This document shows, one piece after another, positions 26,451 to 34,652 of a DNA stretch of 64,000 nt (positions are counted from its first letter, which is position 1; each line of letters opens with the position of its first letter). The notes below the pieces were generated by a model. That model saw only the letters and a list, made by a program, of their open reading frames with translations. It searched no databases and was not told the DNA's origin. Made by a program: the position numbers and the translations under genes. The DNA comes from an uncultured Treponema sp. (GTDB lineage Bacteria > Spirochaetota > Spirochaetia > Treponematales > Treponemataceae): positions 1-64,000 of the forward strand of contig CAJUBD010000016.1 in assembly GCA_910584475.1 (NCBI GenBank), written 5' to 3'.

Positions 26451-28252
26451 GTATGAACGGATTTTCAAATTGTTCAAAAGAGACAGTTCCAGTTTTTTGC
26501 GAGGCGCAAGTGGAAAATTGTTTTTGCTTGGAAAGTGCGTTTCCAAAAGGAAGCGTCTTTTCGCTTACGGTTCGATTTGCCGCCTCTGAAAAATCCATTC
26601 CTTCGCCCGGACAATTTTTTATGCTTCGAGCAAAGCATTCGCAAGTTTTGCTCGCGCGTCCAATCAGCGTTTTTGATGTGATACCAAATACCCCTATGGG
26701 GTATATCCAAGTTGAGTTTTTGATTTTGAAAAAAGGGCAGGGCACAAGCGAATTGTGCGACTTGAAAAAAAGCGATGCACTTGAAATGCTCGGTCCGTGC
26801 GGAAATGTTTTTCCTTTGCCAGAGAAAAGCGAAAAAGTTTGCATCGCTGGCGGCGGAATTGGAATTGCGCCTGTGGCAGGCTTCGCAAAAAACTTGCCGC
26901 CGAAATCCTACGACTTTTACGCGAGCTTCAAAAGCGGCTCTTACGGCATCGAAAATGTTTCGCCTGAAAATCTTTTCATCACGACTGACGACGGCTCTTG
27001 CGGAATTCGCGGAATGATAAGCGCGGCTTTGACATTGGAAACCGTAAAAAAATATTCTGTCGTCTATGCTTGCGGTCCTGAACCTATGTTGCGATATATT
27101 CAAAAAATCTGCACGGAAGCGGGTGTCAAATGTTTTCTTTCGCTTGAATCAAAAATGGCTTGCGGAATGGGCGCGTGCCTTGGCTGCACGATTCAAACGA
27201 AAAGCGGATTGAAACGATGTTGCAAGGACGGCCCTGTTTTTGACGCGAGCGAAATTATTTTTGGCGAACAAAAATCGATGCAAAAGAATCCGCCTTTGGA
27301 AAAAGTTGATCTTTCGGTTGTAATTCATTCTAGACGCGACGAACAAAAAAAATTGTTTTTGAAAAATCCCGTGATTGCCTCTTCCGGCACTTTCGGATTT
27401 GGCGAGGAATATAAAAATATTTTTGACGTTTCGTCGCTCGGCGCAATCGCAAGCAAAGGACTCACGCTCGAAGTGCGCGAAGGAAATGGCGGAACGCGCC
27501 TTTGGGAAACGCCTTCGGGCTTGATGAATTCGATTGGCTTACAAAATCCCGGCATTCCGCATTTCATTCACAACGAATTTCCCGCGATGAAAAAAATCGG
27601 CACTTCGATAATCGCGAATCTTTCCGGCTCAACTGTGGAAAGTTACGAGGAAGGGGCATGGCTTTTGGAACAGACCGATGCCGATGCGATTGAACTGAAC
27701 ATTTCCTGCCCGAACGTTTCAAAGGGAGGGGCTGCACTTGGAATGACTTGCGAGGATGCAGGCGGCATCACGAGAAAAATTCGCGAAATCGTTTCAAAGC
27801 CGCTCATTGTAAAACTCACACCACAGGCGAGCGACGTTGCCGCCGTGGCGATGTCGTGCGTTTCATCTGGCGCGGACGCGATAAGCTTGTGCAATTCGTT
27901 TCAAGGCGTGGCGATCGACATTGAAAAGGCTCGTCCTGTTTTTGAAAAAATCAAGGCGGGCTTCGGCGGACCTGCCGTACGTCCGATCGCTCTGCGTTTG
28001 GTATATGAAGTTTTTTTGGAAATGAATAAATTGCCGCAAGAAAAGCGCGTTCCGATAATCGGCATCGGCGGAATCGCCACTTGGCGCGACGCGGTGGAAT
28101 TCATCATGGCGGGAGCGAGCGCAATTCAAGTGGGCACGGCGACTTTCGCAAATCCGTTCGCGATGAAAGAAATCATTAAAGGCGTGGAAGAATTTATGAA
28201 ACGCAAAGGCTATGCGAGCGTGGAAGAAATGCGAGGAATTGCGGTGAGATAG
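26447..28252 (+). CDS. Fused dihydroorotate dehydrogenase PyrK-PyrD
   Basis: 601 aa combining both subunits of class 1B dihydroorotate dehydrogenase. Residues 1-270 are PyrK: an FAD-binding ferredoxin-reductase barrel (LLARPISVFDV near 68-78), an NAD-binding region (CIAGGGIGIAPVAGF, 132-146) and a [2Fe-2S] site with Cys 239, 244, 247 and 259. Residues from about 287 are the FMN TIM barrel PyrD: NPVIASSGTFGFG, the catalytic Cys in NISCPNVSKGG, and GIGGIATWRDA near the end. The enzyme oxidises dihydroorotate to orotate using NAD+. In most bacteria these are separate pyrK and pyrD genes. Coupled to pyrF. Confidence 0.93.
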   Translation: MSMNGFSNCSKETVPVFCEAQVENCFCLESAFPKGSVFSLTVRFAASEKSIPSPGQFFMLRAKHSQVLLARPISVFDVIPNTPMGYIQVEFLILKKGQGTSELCDLKKSDALEMLGPCGNVFPLPEKSEKVCIAGGGIGIAPVAGFAKNLPPKSYDFYASFKSGSYGIENVSPENLFITTDDGSCGIRGMISAALTLETVKKYSVVYACGPEPMLRYIQKICTEAGVKCFLSLESKMACGMGACLGCTIQTKSGLKRCCKDGPVFDASEIIFGEQKSMQKNPPLEKVDLSVVIHSRRDEQKKLFLKNPVIASSGTFGFGEEYKNIFDVSSLGAIASKGLTLEVREGNGGTRLWETPSGLMNSIGLQNPGIPHFIHNEFPAMKKIGTSIIANLSGSTVESYEEGAWLLEQTDADAIELNISCPNVSKGGAALGMTCEDAGGITRKIREIVSKPLIVKLTPQASDVAAVAMSCVSSGADAISLCNSFQGVAIDIEKARPVFEKIKAGFGGPAVRPIALRLVYEVFLEMNKLPQEKRVPIIGIGGIATWRDAVEFIMAGASAIQVGTATFANPFAMKEIIKGVEEFMKRKGYASVEEMRGIAVR

Positions 28253-28311
28253 AAAATGCACTTTGTCGTGCAATGTCATCTTTGCAGATGAATAGATTTT
28301 TTGGAGAAAAT

Positions 28312-29187
28312 ATGGATTGCAAGATCATTGACGGAAAGACTTTGGCGGCGGACATTCGGCGCGAGGTTTCGGAAAAAGTCGCCGCGCTCAAACAAAAAGG
28401 AATCGAGCCGTGCTTGGCGGTAATTTTGGTGGGCGAAAATCCTGCGAGTGTTTCTTATGTTACTGGCAAGCAAAAGGCGTTGGCGGAATGCGGAATGAAG
28501 GATGTTTCCATGCGTCTGCCGCAAGACATGAGCGAGGGTGAACTTTTGGAGTTGATTTCCAAATTGAACGGCGACAATTCCGTTCACGGAATTTTAGTTC
28601 AACTTCCGCTCCCCCCGCAAATTGACGAAGAAAAAATTTTGCTCGCCATAAATCCCAAAAAAGATGTGGACGGATTTCATCCTGTGAACATGGGAAATCT
28701 GCTCATCGGAAAAAAATCGTTTTTGCCTTGCACGCCACATGGAATTTTGGTTTTACTTGAACGTGCCGGCGTGGAAACGAATGGTGCGCGTGTCGTTGTA
28801 ATCGGTCGCTCGAACATCGTGGGAAAACCAGTGGCGGTGTTGCTTTCGCGCCGCGAATACAATTCCACCGTTACACTTTGTCATACTGGCACTCGGAATT
28901 TGGCGGCGATTACCTGCGAGGCGGACATCATCATTGCGGCTGCCGGCCGCCCGAAAACTGTAACCGCGGAAATGGTGAAAGACGGCGCATGCGTGATTGA
29001 TGTCGGCGTAAACCGAATCCCGGACGCATCGAAAAAAAACGGATTTCGTTTGGTGGGCGACGTGGATTTTGATGCGGTAAAAGAAAAGGCAAGCGTAATC
29101 ACCCCAGTGCCGGGCGGCGTAGGTCCGATGACAATCGCCATGCTAATGGCGAACACTTTGCAAGCGGCCGAACAGTTGATAAAGTAA
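28312..29187 (+). CDS. folD: Methylenetetrahydrofolate dehydrogenase/cyclohydrolase
   Basis: Bifunctional enzyme interconverting methylene-, methenyl- and 10-formyl-THF with NADP. The 291-aa protein has SVSYVTGKQKALAECG with the catalytic Lys near residue 55, GILVQLPLPP, the NADP loop VIGRSNIVGKPVAVLL, and PVPGGVGPMTIAML. Start at 28312 with GGAG at 28302-28305; the ORF extension to 28273 is not supported. Confidence 0.95.
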   Translation: MDCKIIDGKTLAADIRREVSEKVAALKQKGIEPCLAVILVGENPASVSYVTGKQKALAECGMKDVSMRLPQDMSEGELLELISKLNGDNSVHGILVQLPLPPQIDEEKILLAINPKKDVDGFHPVNMGNLLIGKKSFLPCTPHGILVLLERAGVETNGARVVVIGRSNIVGKPVAVLLSRREYNSTVTLCHTGTRNLAAITCEADIIIAAAGRPKTVTAEMVKDGACVIDVGVNRIPDASKKNGFRLVGDVDFDAVKEKASVITPVPGGVGPMTIAMLMANTLQAAEQLIK

Positions 29188-29417
29188 TAAGTAGTGAGTA
29201 ATACGCGAGTATTTTTGGGCGTGCCCTGCGCGAGCGCGGGTCGGGCTGCTATGGGTTCCGCTTTCGCTCCATTCCTTCGCTGCGCTTCGGAACGCTTCGC
29301 GCCCTCCTCATCCCTCACGCATTGTTGCCACGAACGATATGATTTAAAAAAACAAGTTGTAATAATAAAAATTACAACTAAAATATTCGTCTTCCAAAAT
29401 TAAAAAAAGGAATTCCT
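29188..29417. other. Intergenic region, GC-rich palindromic tract
   Basis: No gene. The stretch 29218-29320 is unusually GC-rich with many CGC and short self-complementary runs (for example GGGCGTGCCC, 29218-29227), and looks like an inserted repeat. A similar phrase (GCCCTGCGCGAG) appears near 2000-2011. miaB has an AAGGAA ribosome-binding site at its end. Confidence 0.4.
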
Positions 29418-30842
29418 ATGACTTATTTTTTTGAAACTTATGGCTGTCAAATGAACATCGCCGAAAGCGCGGCTGTGGAACAACTCTTTTTGGCGCGTGG
29501 CTGGCAAAAAGCGGATAACGTCCAAAAATCCGACATCGTGGTAATAAACACTTGCTCCGTTCGTGCTACTGCTGAACAGCGTATTTTTGGAAGGCTCGGA
29601 TTTTTTACAGGGCTGAAAGCAGTTCGTGCTAGAACTCCTGGGGCAAAAAACAAATCGCTTGAAATCGCCGCAGAATTCGTAAAGGACGGCGCGAAGCCTC
29701 TCACGCTTGTGGTGATGGGTTGCATGGCAGAACGGCTTTTGCATTCGCTGAAAAAAGATTGGCCTTGTGTAGATTATGTCGTGGGCACTTTCGCCAAAAA
29801 AGATTTTGGAAAAATCATTTCCGCCGTGGAAGATTCCGCAAGGGAGAATCATAGCGCCACCCCCTCCAGTACCCCCGCCTTTGAATTGGACGATTCTGCC
29901 AAATACGAATTCGCCGCCGTTTCTTTGGAGCAAGGCGCGTTCAGTTCGTTTGTGCCGATCATGCACGGCTGCAACAATTTTTGCACTTACTGCATCGTGC
30001 CTTATGTTCGCGGGCGAGAAATTTCGCGCGATGTGAATTCGATTTTACAAGAACTTGACGTGCTTTCAAAATACGGCGTAAAGGAAATCACGCTTTTGGG
30101 ACAAAATGTGAATTCATATTTTTGCGAAGATTCCGATTTGGGCAAAATCAATTTTCCTGCGCTTTTGAAAATAATTTCGCGCCATTTGGAAAAAATGAAT
30201 TCGCCGATAAAATGGATTCGTTTCGAGTCGAGTCATCCAAAAGATTTTTCCGATGAATTGATCGAAGTGATTGCGAGCGAGAAGCGCGTTTGTAAATTCA
30301 TTCATCTTCCAGTGCAACATGGTTCGACAAAAATCTTGCGAAAAATGAATCGCCGATATTCGCGCGAAGATTATTTGGATCTTGTGAAAAAAATTCGCGC
30401 GCGCATTCCAGACATCGCGCTCACCACGGACATTATGCTTGGTTTTCCCGACGAAAGCGAAGAAGATTTTTTGGAAGCCGTTTCGCTGATGCGCGAAGTG
30501 CGCTACGACAATGCTTTTATGTACTATTATAATCCGCGCGAAGGAACGCCCGCCGCCGAATGGGAGGGGCAGATTCCGCTCGAAGAAAAAAAATCGCGTC
30601 TGCAGAAAATCATCGACTTGCAATTAGAAATCACGGCGCAAAAATTGGGCGAGCGCGTCGGACAAACTGTAGCTGTTCTCGCCGAAAAGACGAGCCGCGA
30701 CAATCCGAACGAAATTTTGGGAAAGACGGAACGCGATGAAAGGGTGGCATTTTCCGCGCCGAAAACTTTAGTTGGAAATTTCGCGAAAGTAAAGTTGCTC
30801 AAATTAGATGGAAATACTTTTAAAGGAGAAATTGTGAATTAA
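29418..30842 (+). CDS. miaB: tRNA-2-methylthio-N6-dimethylallyladenosine synthase
   Basis: Radical-SAM methylthiotransferase modifying A37 of tRNAs that read UNN codons. The 474-aa protein has the N-terminal UPF0004 domain with cluster Cys at 10, 46 and in VVMGCMAER, the radical-SAM CNNFCTYC motif, and a C-terminal TRAM domain (VAVLAEKTSRDNPNEILGKT). The ATG at 29418 has AAGGAA upstream. About 30 residues around 61-90 (TGLKAVRARTPGAKNKSLEI) and 140-160 look like insertions relative to typical MiaB. Confidence 0.94.
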   Translation: MTYFFETYGCQMNIAESAAVEQLFLARGWQKADNVQKSDIVVINTCSVRATAEQRIFGRLGFFTGLKAVRARTPGAKNKSLEIAAEFVKDGAKPLTLVVMGCMAERLLHSLKKDWPCVDYVVGTFAKKDFGKIISAVEDSARENHSATPSSTPAFELDDSAKYEFAAVSLEQGAFSSFVPIMHGCNNFCTYCIVPYVRGREISRDVNSILQELDVLSKYGVKEITLLGQNVNSYFCEDSDLGKINFPALLKIISRHLEKMNSPIKWIRFESSHPKDFSDELIEVIASEKRVCKFIHLPVQHGSTKILRKMNRRYSREDYLDLVKKIRARIPDIALTTDIMLGFPDESEEDFLEAVSLMREVRYDNAFMYYYNPREGTPAAEWEGQIPLEEKKSRLQKIIDLQLEITAQKLGERVGQTVAVLAEKTSRDNPNEILGKTERDERVAFSAPKTLVGNFAKVKLLKLDGNTFKGEIVN

Positions 30843-30910
30843 AAAAATCAACACACTTCGATGCAGTGCATCAAGGCATGAACCCCTCCGCACGAATCAA
30901 GCGGTTGGAA

Positions 30911-30982
30911 TTGATGTCAAAGACATTGCCACCGATTTTAAATTCGAGTTTTGTCGGTGCGGAGCACCTTACCGAAAACTCG
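30911..30982. repeat. Class A palindromic repeat
   Basis: CGAGTTTT (30945-30952) pairs with AAAACTCG (30975-30982), with inner GGTGC (30956-30960) and GCACC (30964-30968). The upstream arm is degenerate (ACCGATTTTAAATT). Confidence 0.7.
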
Positions 30983-31057
30983 CTTGTTTATTGTGCTTTC
31001 CTATTTCATTGCGAAATCATGTTTTTGAGTAGCCTAAGAATTTAATTTCTTAATGAA

Positions 31058-31114
31058 ACAGGGCTTCCCAACAGTTACACTGCCAAGAAGCCCTGCCGTC
31101 CAGTCTAGCTGGAC
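31058..31114. other. Adjacent hairpins upstream of radA
   Basis: CAGGGCTTC (31058-31066) with GAAGCCCTG (31087-31095), immediately followed by GTCCAG (31098-31103) with CTGGAC (31109-31114). Both are perfect and unlike the common repeats. They could be a small RNA, a terminator on the minus strand or a structured leader; a TATAAT lies downstream at 31255-31260. The rest of the 500-bp gap holds no gene. Confidence 0.5.
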
Positions 31115-31345
31115 ATCGGAGAGAGTTTATCAGCTTATTTACAAGCTTAAATTCAGTATACATCAACTTTTTAAAACAGTCAAGAGAAATTTGAAAAATT
31201 TCATTATTTTTCGTTTTTTTTGAAATTGCGCTGATTTTTTTACAAAAATTCGTATATAATATGTGAATTAAAGTGAAATTTTTTGGCAATGTGAAATCGC
31301 AAATTTTAGATTGCTGAAAATTTAAGAAAAAAATAGCAGGAAAAT

Positions 31346-32695
31346 ATGGCAAAAAAAGGAATGACAATTTTCAAATGCTCGGAATGCGGATATTCGCAGC
31401 CAAAATGGTTGGGGCGTTGTCCAGAATGCGGCGGTTGGAACACGATGCGCGAATTCATCGAAGATCCGAATGCGACTTTCGCGACGCAAAAAAATGGCGC
31501 GGCTCAAAAAGTCCGCCCAATTCCACTGAGCTCGGTGCAAGCGCAAGAAGGCGAGAGAATCCAAACTGGCATCGCGGAATTCGACAGAGTTTTAGGCGGC
31601 GGCGCGATGAAACGCAGCGCAGTTTTGCTTGGCGGCGAACCTGGCATCGGAAAATCCACGCTTTTACTGCAAGCGGCGGCAAGCGTTTCAAAAAGCGCGG
31701 GCGGCGCAATACTTTACGTCAGTGGTGAGGAAAGCGCGTCGCAGATAAAAAGCCGTGCCGACCGACTCGGTTTGGATTGTTCCAAAATCGAAATTCTTTG
31801 CACGATGCGACTAGAAGATATTCTTGACGCTCTCGACAAACTCAATCCGATTTTCGCGGTAATCGATTCAATTCAGACTGTTTATTCTGTGGAAGGGGGA
31901 ATCATTCCGGTGACAGTGAATCAACTCAAATATTGCGGAAATGAGTTAATCGGCTGGGTAAAAGAACGCGACTCGTTTTTGGTGATGACAGCGCATGTTA
32001 CGAAAGAAGGGAGCATCGCAGGTCCGAAAGCTTTGGAGCACATGGTTGACACGGTGATTTCTTTCGAGCACAACAATGACGAAGTGCGTTTTCTGCGCGC
32101 GTTGAAAAACCGATTTGGATCTGTGGATGAACTCGGCATTTTTGAAATGAGCCAAACCGGACTAAAAGGCGTGGCAGATCCAAGCGCGATGTTTATCACG
32201 CGGCGCGAAGGCTCGCAGCCCGCCGGAATCGCATGCGCCGCAGTTTTTGAAGGAAGCCGGGTTTTTCTCGTGGAAATACAGGCTTTGACAGTTCCTGCAA
32301 AAGCGAGTTTGAGCCGCGTTTATTCCGAAAAAATTGACAGCGCGCGAGTGGCTAGAATTGCCGCAGTTTTGGAAAAGCGCGCCGGTCTGCGTTTCAGCGA
32401 CCAGGACATTTATGTGAACGTTGCCGGCGGAGTGCGGCTCGGTGAAAGCGCAATCGACGCGGCATTGGCGGCCGCGCTTTATTCTGCGCGAACGGACATC
32501 GCTTTGCAAGACGGAACGGCGTTGGTGGGCGAATTGAGCCTTGCAGGAGAAATTCGTCCAGTTCCACGCGTAAAGCAGCGCGTGAAAACCGCGAAAAGTT
32601 TGGGCTTTGAAAAAATTCTTGTTCCCGAAAAATGCGAAGACGCGATTCTCGTGGCGAACATAAAAGATTTGATTTCGAAAATTTTCGGAAAATGA
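31346..32695 (+). CDS. radA: DNA repair protein RadA
   Basis: RecA-related ATPase that promotes branch migration during recombination. The 449-aa protein has an N-terminal zinc finger with Cys 11, 14, 25 and 28, the Walker A loop GEPGIGKST (97-105), the RadA-specific KNRFGS motif (about residue 252) and a Lon-protease-like C-terminal domain (GGVRLGESAIDAALAAAL). ATG at 31346 follows AGGAAA. TATAAT at 31255-31260 is a likely -10 box. Confidence 0.95.
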   Translation: MAKKGMTIFKCSECGYSQPKWLGRCPECGGWNTMREFIEDPNATFATQKNGAAQKVRPIPLSSVQAQEGERIQTGIAEFDRVLGGGAMKRSAVLLGGEPGIGKSTLLLQAAASVSKSAGGAILYVSGEESASQIKSRADRLGLDCSKIEILCTMRLEDILDALDKLNPIFAVIDSIQTVYSVEGGIIPVTVNQLKYCGNELIGWVKERDSFLVMTAHVTKEGSIAGPKALEHMVDTVISFEHNNDEVRFLRALKNRFGSVDELGIFEMSQTGLKGVADPSAMFITRREGSQPAGIACAAVFEGSRVFLVEIQALTVPAKASLSRVYSEKIDSARVARIAAVLEKRAGLRFSDQDIYVNVAGGVRLGESAIDAALAAALYSARTDIALQDGTALVGELSLAGEIRPVPRVKQRVKTAKSLGFEKILVPEKCEDAILVANIKDLISKIFGK

Positions 32696-32899
32696 AATTT
32701 ATCAGGTTTATTATAAATTGAGCGCCACAGGAAATTTTCAATTTGTTTGCTATTTAAAAACACAAGTTTGCGATGAAATGAGAAGGCACTTTGGATGCCG
32801 AGTTTGTTACACAAACTCAAAACTTGTCGCGCGATTTTTTTCGCAAAAAAAACAAGCAGAAATTCAATGCAATTTCAACTGTGAGAAAAATTTTTTGTC

Positions 32900-32928
32900 T
32901 TGACTTGCATAAATTTTTTTGCTATTAT
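32900..32928 (+). promoter_or_regulatory. Promoter of the HAD phosphatase (leaderless type)
   Basis: TTGACT (32900-32905) and TATTAT (32923-32928), 17-bp spacer, 6 nt before ATG 32935; no Shine-Dalgarno. Confidence 0.72.
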
Positions 32929-32934
32929 TGTCGA

Positions 32935-33579
32935 ATGAAAATCGAGACCGACGCCATAATTTTGGACATTGACGGAACGCTTTGGGACACGACGAGCGTC
33001 GTGGCGCAGGCGTGGAACGATGCGATTGAAAAATTGGATTTGCCGGCTAAAAAAGTGAACGCGGAAAATCTCAAAGGCGAATTCGGAAAACCTATGGACA
33101 AAATCGCCGACAACCTTTGGCCGAATTTGACCAAAGCGCAAAAAACAAAATTGATGGACGAATGTTGCGAGCAAGAGCAAATCGCGCTCAATGAAAACGA
33201 AAGGAAAATAGAATTTCCGAATGTCGCTTCCACGATAAAAAAATTGAGCGAGCATTTCAATATTTACATAGTTTCAAATTGCCAAAGCGGATACATAGAA
33301 CTTACGATGCGAAAAATTGGAATCGCGAATTTTATTCGCGACCACGAATGTTACGGCGATACGAAAAAATACAAGGCGGAAAACCTGCGTCTTTTGTGCG
33401 AGCGAAATCACCTCAAAAAACCTGTCTATGTCGGCGATACTGAAGGCGATCGTGTAGCTTGCGAAGAAGCTGGAATAAAATTCATTTGGGCGAGTTACGG
33501 TTTTGGAAGAGCGCAAACCTATGATGCCAAAATTGAAAATTTTAAAGATCTTTTGGATTTGCTCGCGCCGCTTCCTTAG
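32935..33579 (+). CDS. HAD-superfamily hydrolase
   Basis: 214-aa haloacid-dehalogenase-type phosphatase. Motif I ILDIDGTLWDT contains the nucleophilic Asp and the second Asp; motif II is VSNCQSG; the conserved Lys and motif III/IV are in KKYKAENL and YVGDTEGDRVACEEAG. A helical cap lies between motifs I and II, as in phosphoglycolate phosphatase-like enzymes. The substrate is unknown. The start is MKIETDAI; the longer frame upstream would run through the promoter. Confidence 0.9.
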   Translation: MKIETDAIILDIDGTLWDTTSVVAQAWNDAIEKLDLPAKKVNAENLKGEFGKPMDKIADNLWPNLTKAQKTKLMDECCEQEQIALNENERKIEFPNVASTIKKLSEHFNIYIVSNCQSGYIELTMRKIGIANFIRDHECYGDTKKYKAENLRLLCERNHLKKPVYVGDTEGDRVACEEAGIKFIWASYGFGRAQTYDAKIENFKDLLDLLAPLP

Positions 33580-33582
33580 AAA

Positions 33583-34182
33583 TTATACGATGCCTTTCAT
33601 TTTCATAAACGCTTGAATTGTCGGCCAGCTCACTCCAAGTTCTAGCGCGAGCGATGTCTTGTCTCTGCCTTTTTCACGCTCGCGTTTTATGTATGCGCCT
33701 TTTCCTGTGAGTTTGTATTTCTTCGCTTTTTGCCCTTTTGGGCGACCGACGATTTTTCCTTCTTTGCGAACGCGAATCAACCCCATCTTCGTGCGCTCGC
33801 TTATCAGGTCGCGCTCGATTTGCGCCGAAAGTCCGAACGCGAAGGCTAGCACCTGCGACTGTATGTTGTCACCGAGTTCATAGTTTTCTTTTATCGTGTA
33901 AACTTTTACGCCGATTGTCATAAGTTTGTTGAGCACGTCGAAAATCATCATCATCGAGCGGCCGAGCCTTGAGATTTCTGTGCAGACAATTATGTCGTTT
34001 TCGCTGACAGTGTTTAGCAGTGCGCCCAGCTTGCGTTTGTCAGGCGACTTCGTTCCGGAAATCGTTTCCGAAATCCAATGCACTTTGTGAAATCTTCGTG
34101 TCTTGCAAAAGCGCTGGATTTCGATTTTCTGATTTTGCACAGTTTGTCTTCCCGTGCTTACCCTAATGTAACCATATACCAT
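33583..34182 (-). CDS. Serine recombinase, Mpi/Pin invertase type
   Basis: 199-aa small serine recombinase (resolvase/invertase). The catalytic Ser lies in YGYIRVSTGRQT (about residue 9), followed by TEISRLGRSMMMIF and the E-helix AFAFGLSAQIERDLISERTK; a C-terminal helix-turn-helix (SLALELGVSWPTIQAFMK) binds DNA. The N-terminus is close in pattern to the Bacteroides master invertase Mpi, which flips many promoters. GGAGGA precedes ATG 34182. No transposase or partner gene is adjacent. The target site is unknown. Confidence 0.88.
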   Translation of the reverse strand: MVYGYIRVSTGRQTVQNQKIEIQRFCKTRRFHKVHWISETISGTKSPDKRKLGALLNTVSENDIIVCTEISRLGRSMMMIFDVLNKLMTIGVKVYTIKENYELGDNIQSQVLAFAFGLSAQIERDLISERTKMGLIRVRKEGKIVGRPKGQKAKKYKLTGKGAYIKREREKGRDKTSLALELGVSWPTIQAFMKMKGIV

Positions 34183-34652
34183 TTGTTCCTCCTAATTTTT
34201 AATATTTTCGGATAAATTAAAGTTTAAGGATAATGGCTTTTACGGTCGCCAAAAAATATTCCACGCGAACATATCATTTATAAAGTAATTTGACATAGAC
34301 TAGCACAAATAAAAAAAGTGATGACCTGCAAACTTGAAAGAACGCTTGTATGTCAGTGCAAATTCTATGAACATGAATTTGTCTGATTGTCGGTAGCGCT
34401 AATTTATTGGAAAAGGAAATATGATTTGGAACATTCAATGGCGATTGACGCGTTACTTTTTATTTTCGCAAGGTGATGCGTCCATTGCCGATTTCTTTAA
34501 CACCGATATACTTTGCACATAGTAAGGGCGGCGTGCGCGACTTCGGAAAGTTGGATAAATAATCAAACAAAACTGCGCTTCATATTACGCAAAAAGATAT
34601 TCTGCGAAATGTCAAGGAATTTAAAATCGCTCAAAATTTCGCCCCTCCCACC
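34183..34652. other. Gene-free 470-bp region beside the recombinase
   Basis: No open frame of note and no clear inverted repeats at its ends. AT-rich; TTGACA near 34291 is a possible -35 element. It could hold recombinase target sites, but none can be recognised from this copy alone. Confidence 0.4.

Noticed and set aside
14935..26704. ATACCCC-NNN-GGGGTAT palindromes in rqcH (14935-14951) and pyrKD (26688-26704)
   Set aside because: Identical 7-bp arms in two genes are curious, and a different ATACC palindrome occurs in mnmE (48123-48145). But the encoded residues fit the protein families without insertion, so chance is the simpler explanation.
34183..34652. Invertible segment next to the serine recombinase
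   Set aside because: No inverted repeat pair was found at the edges of the gap, so no inversion site is claimed.
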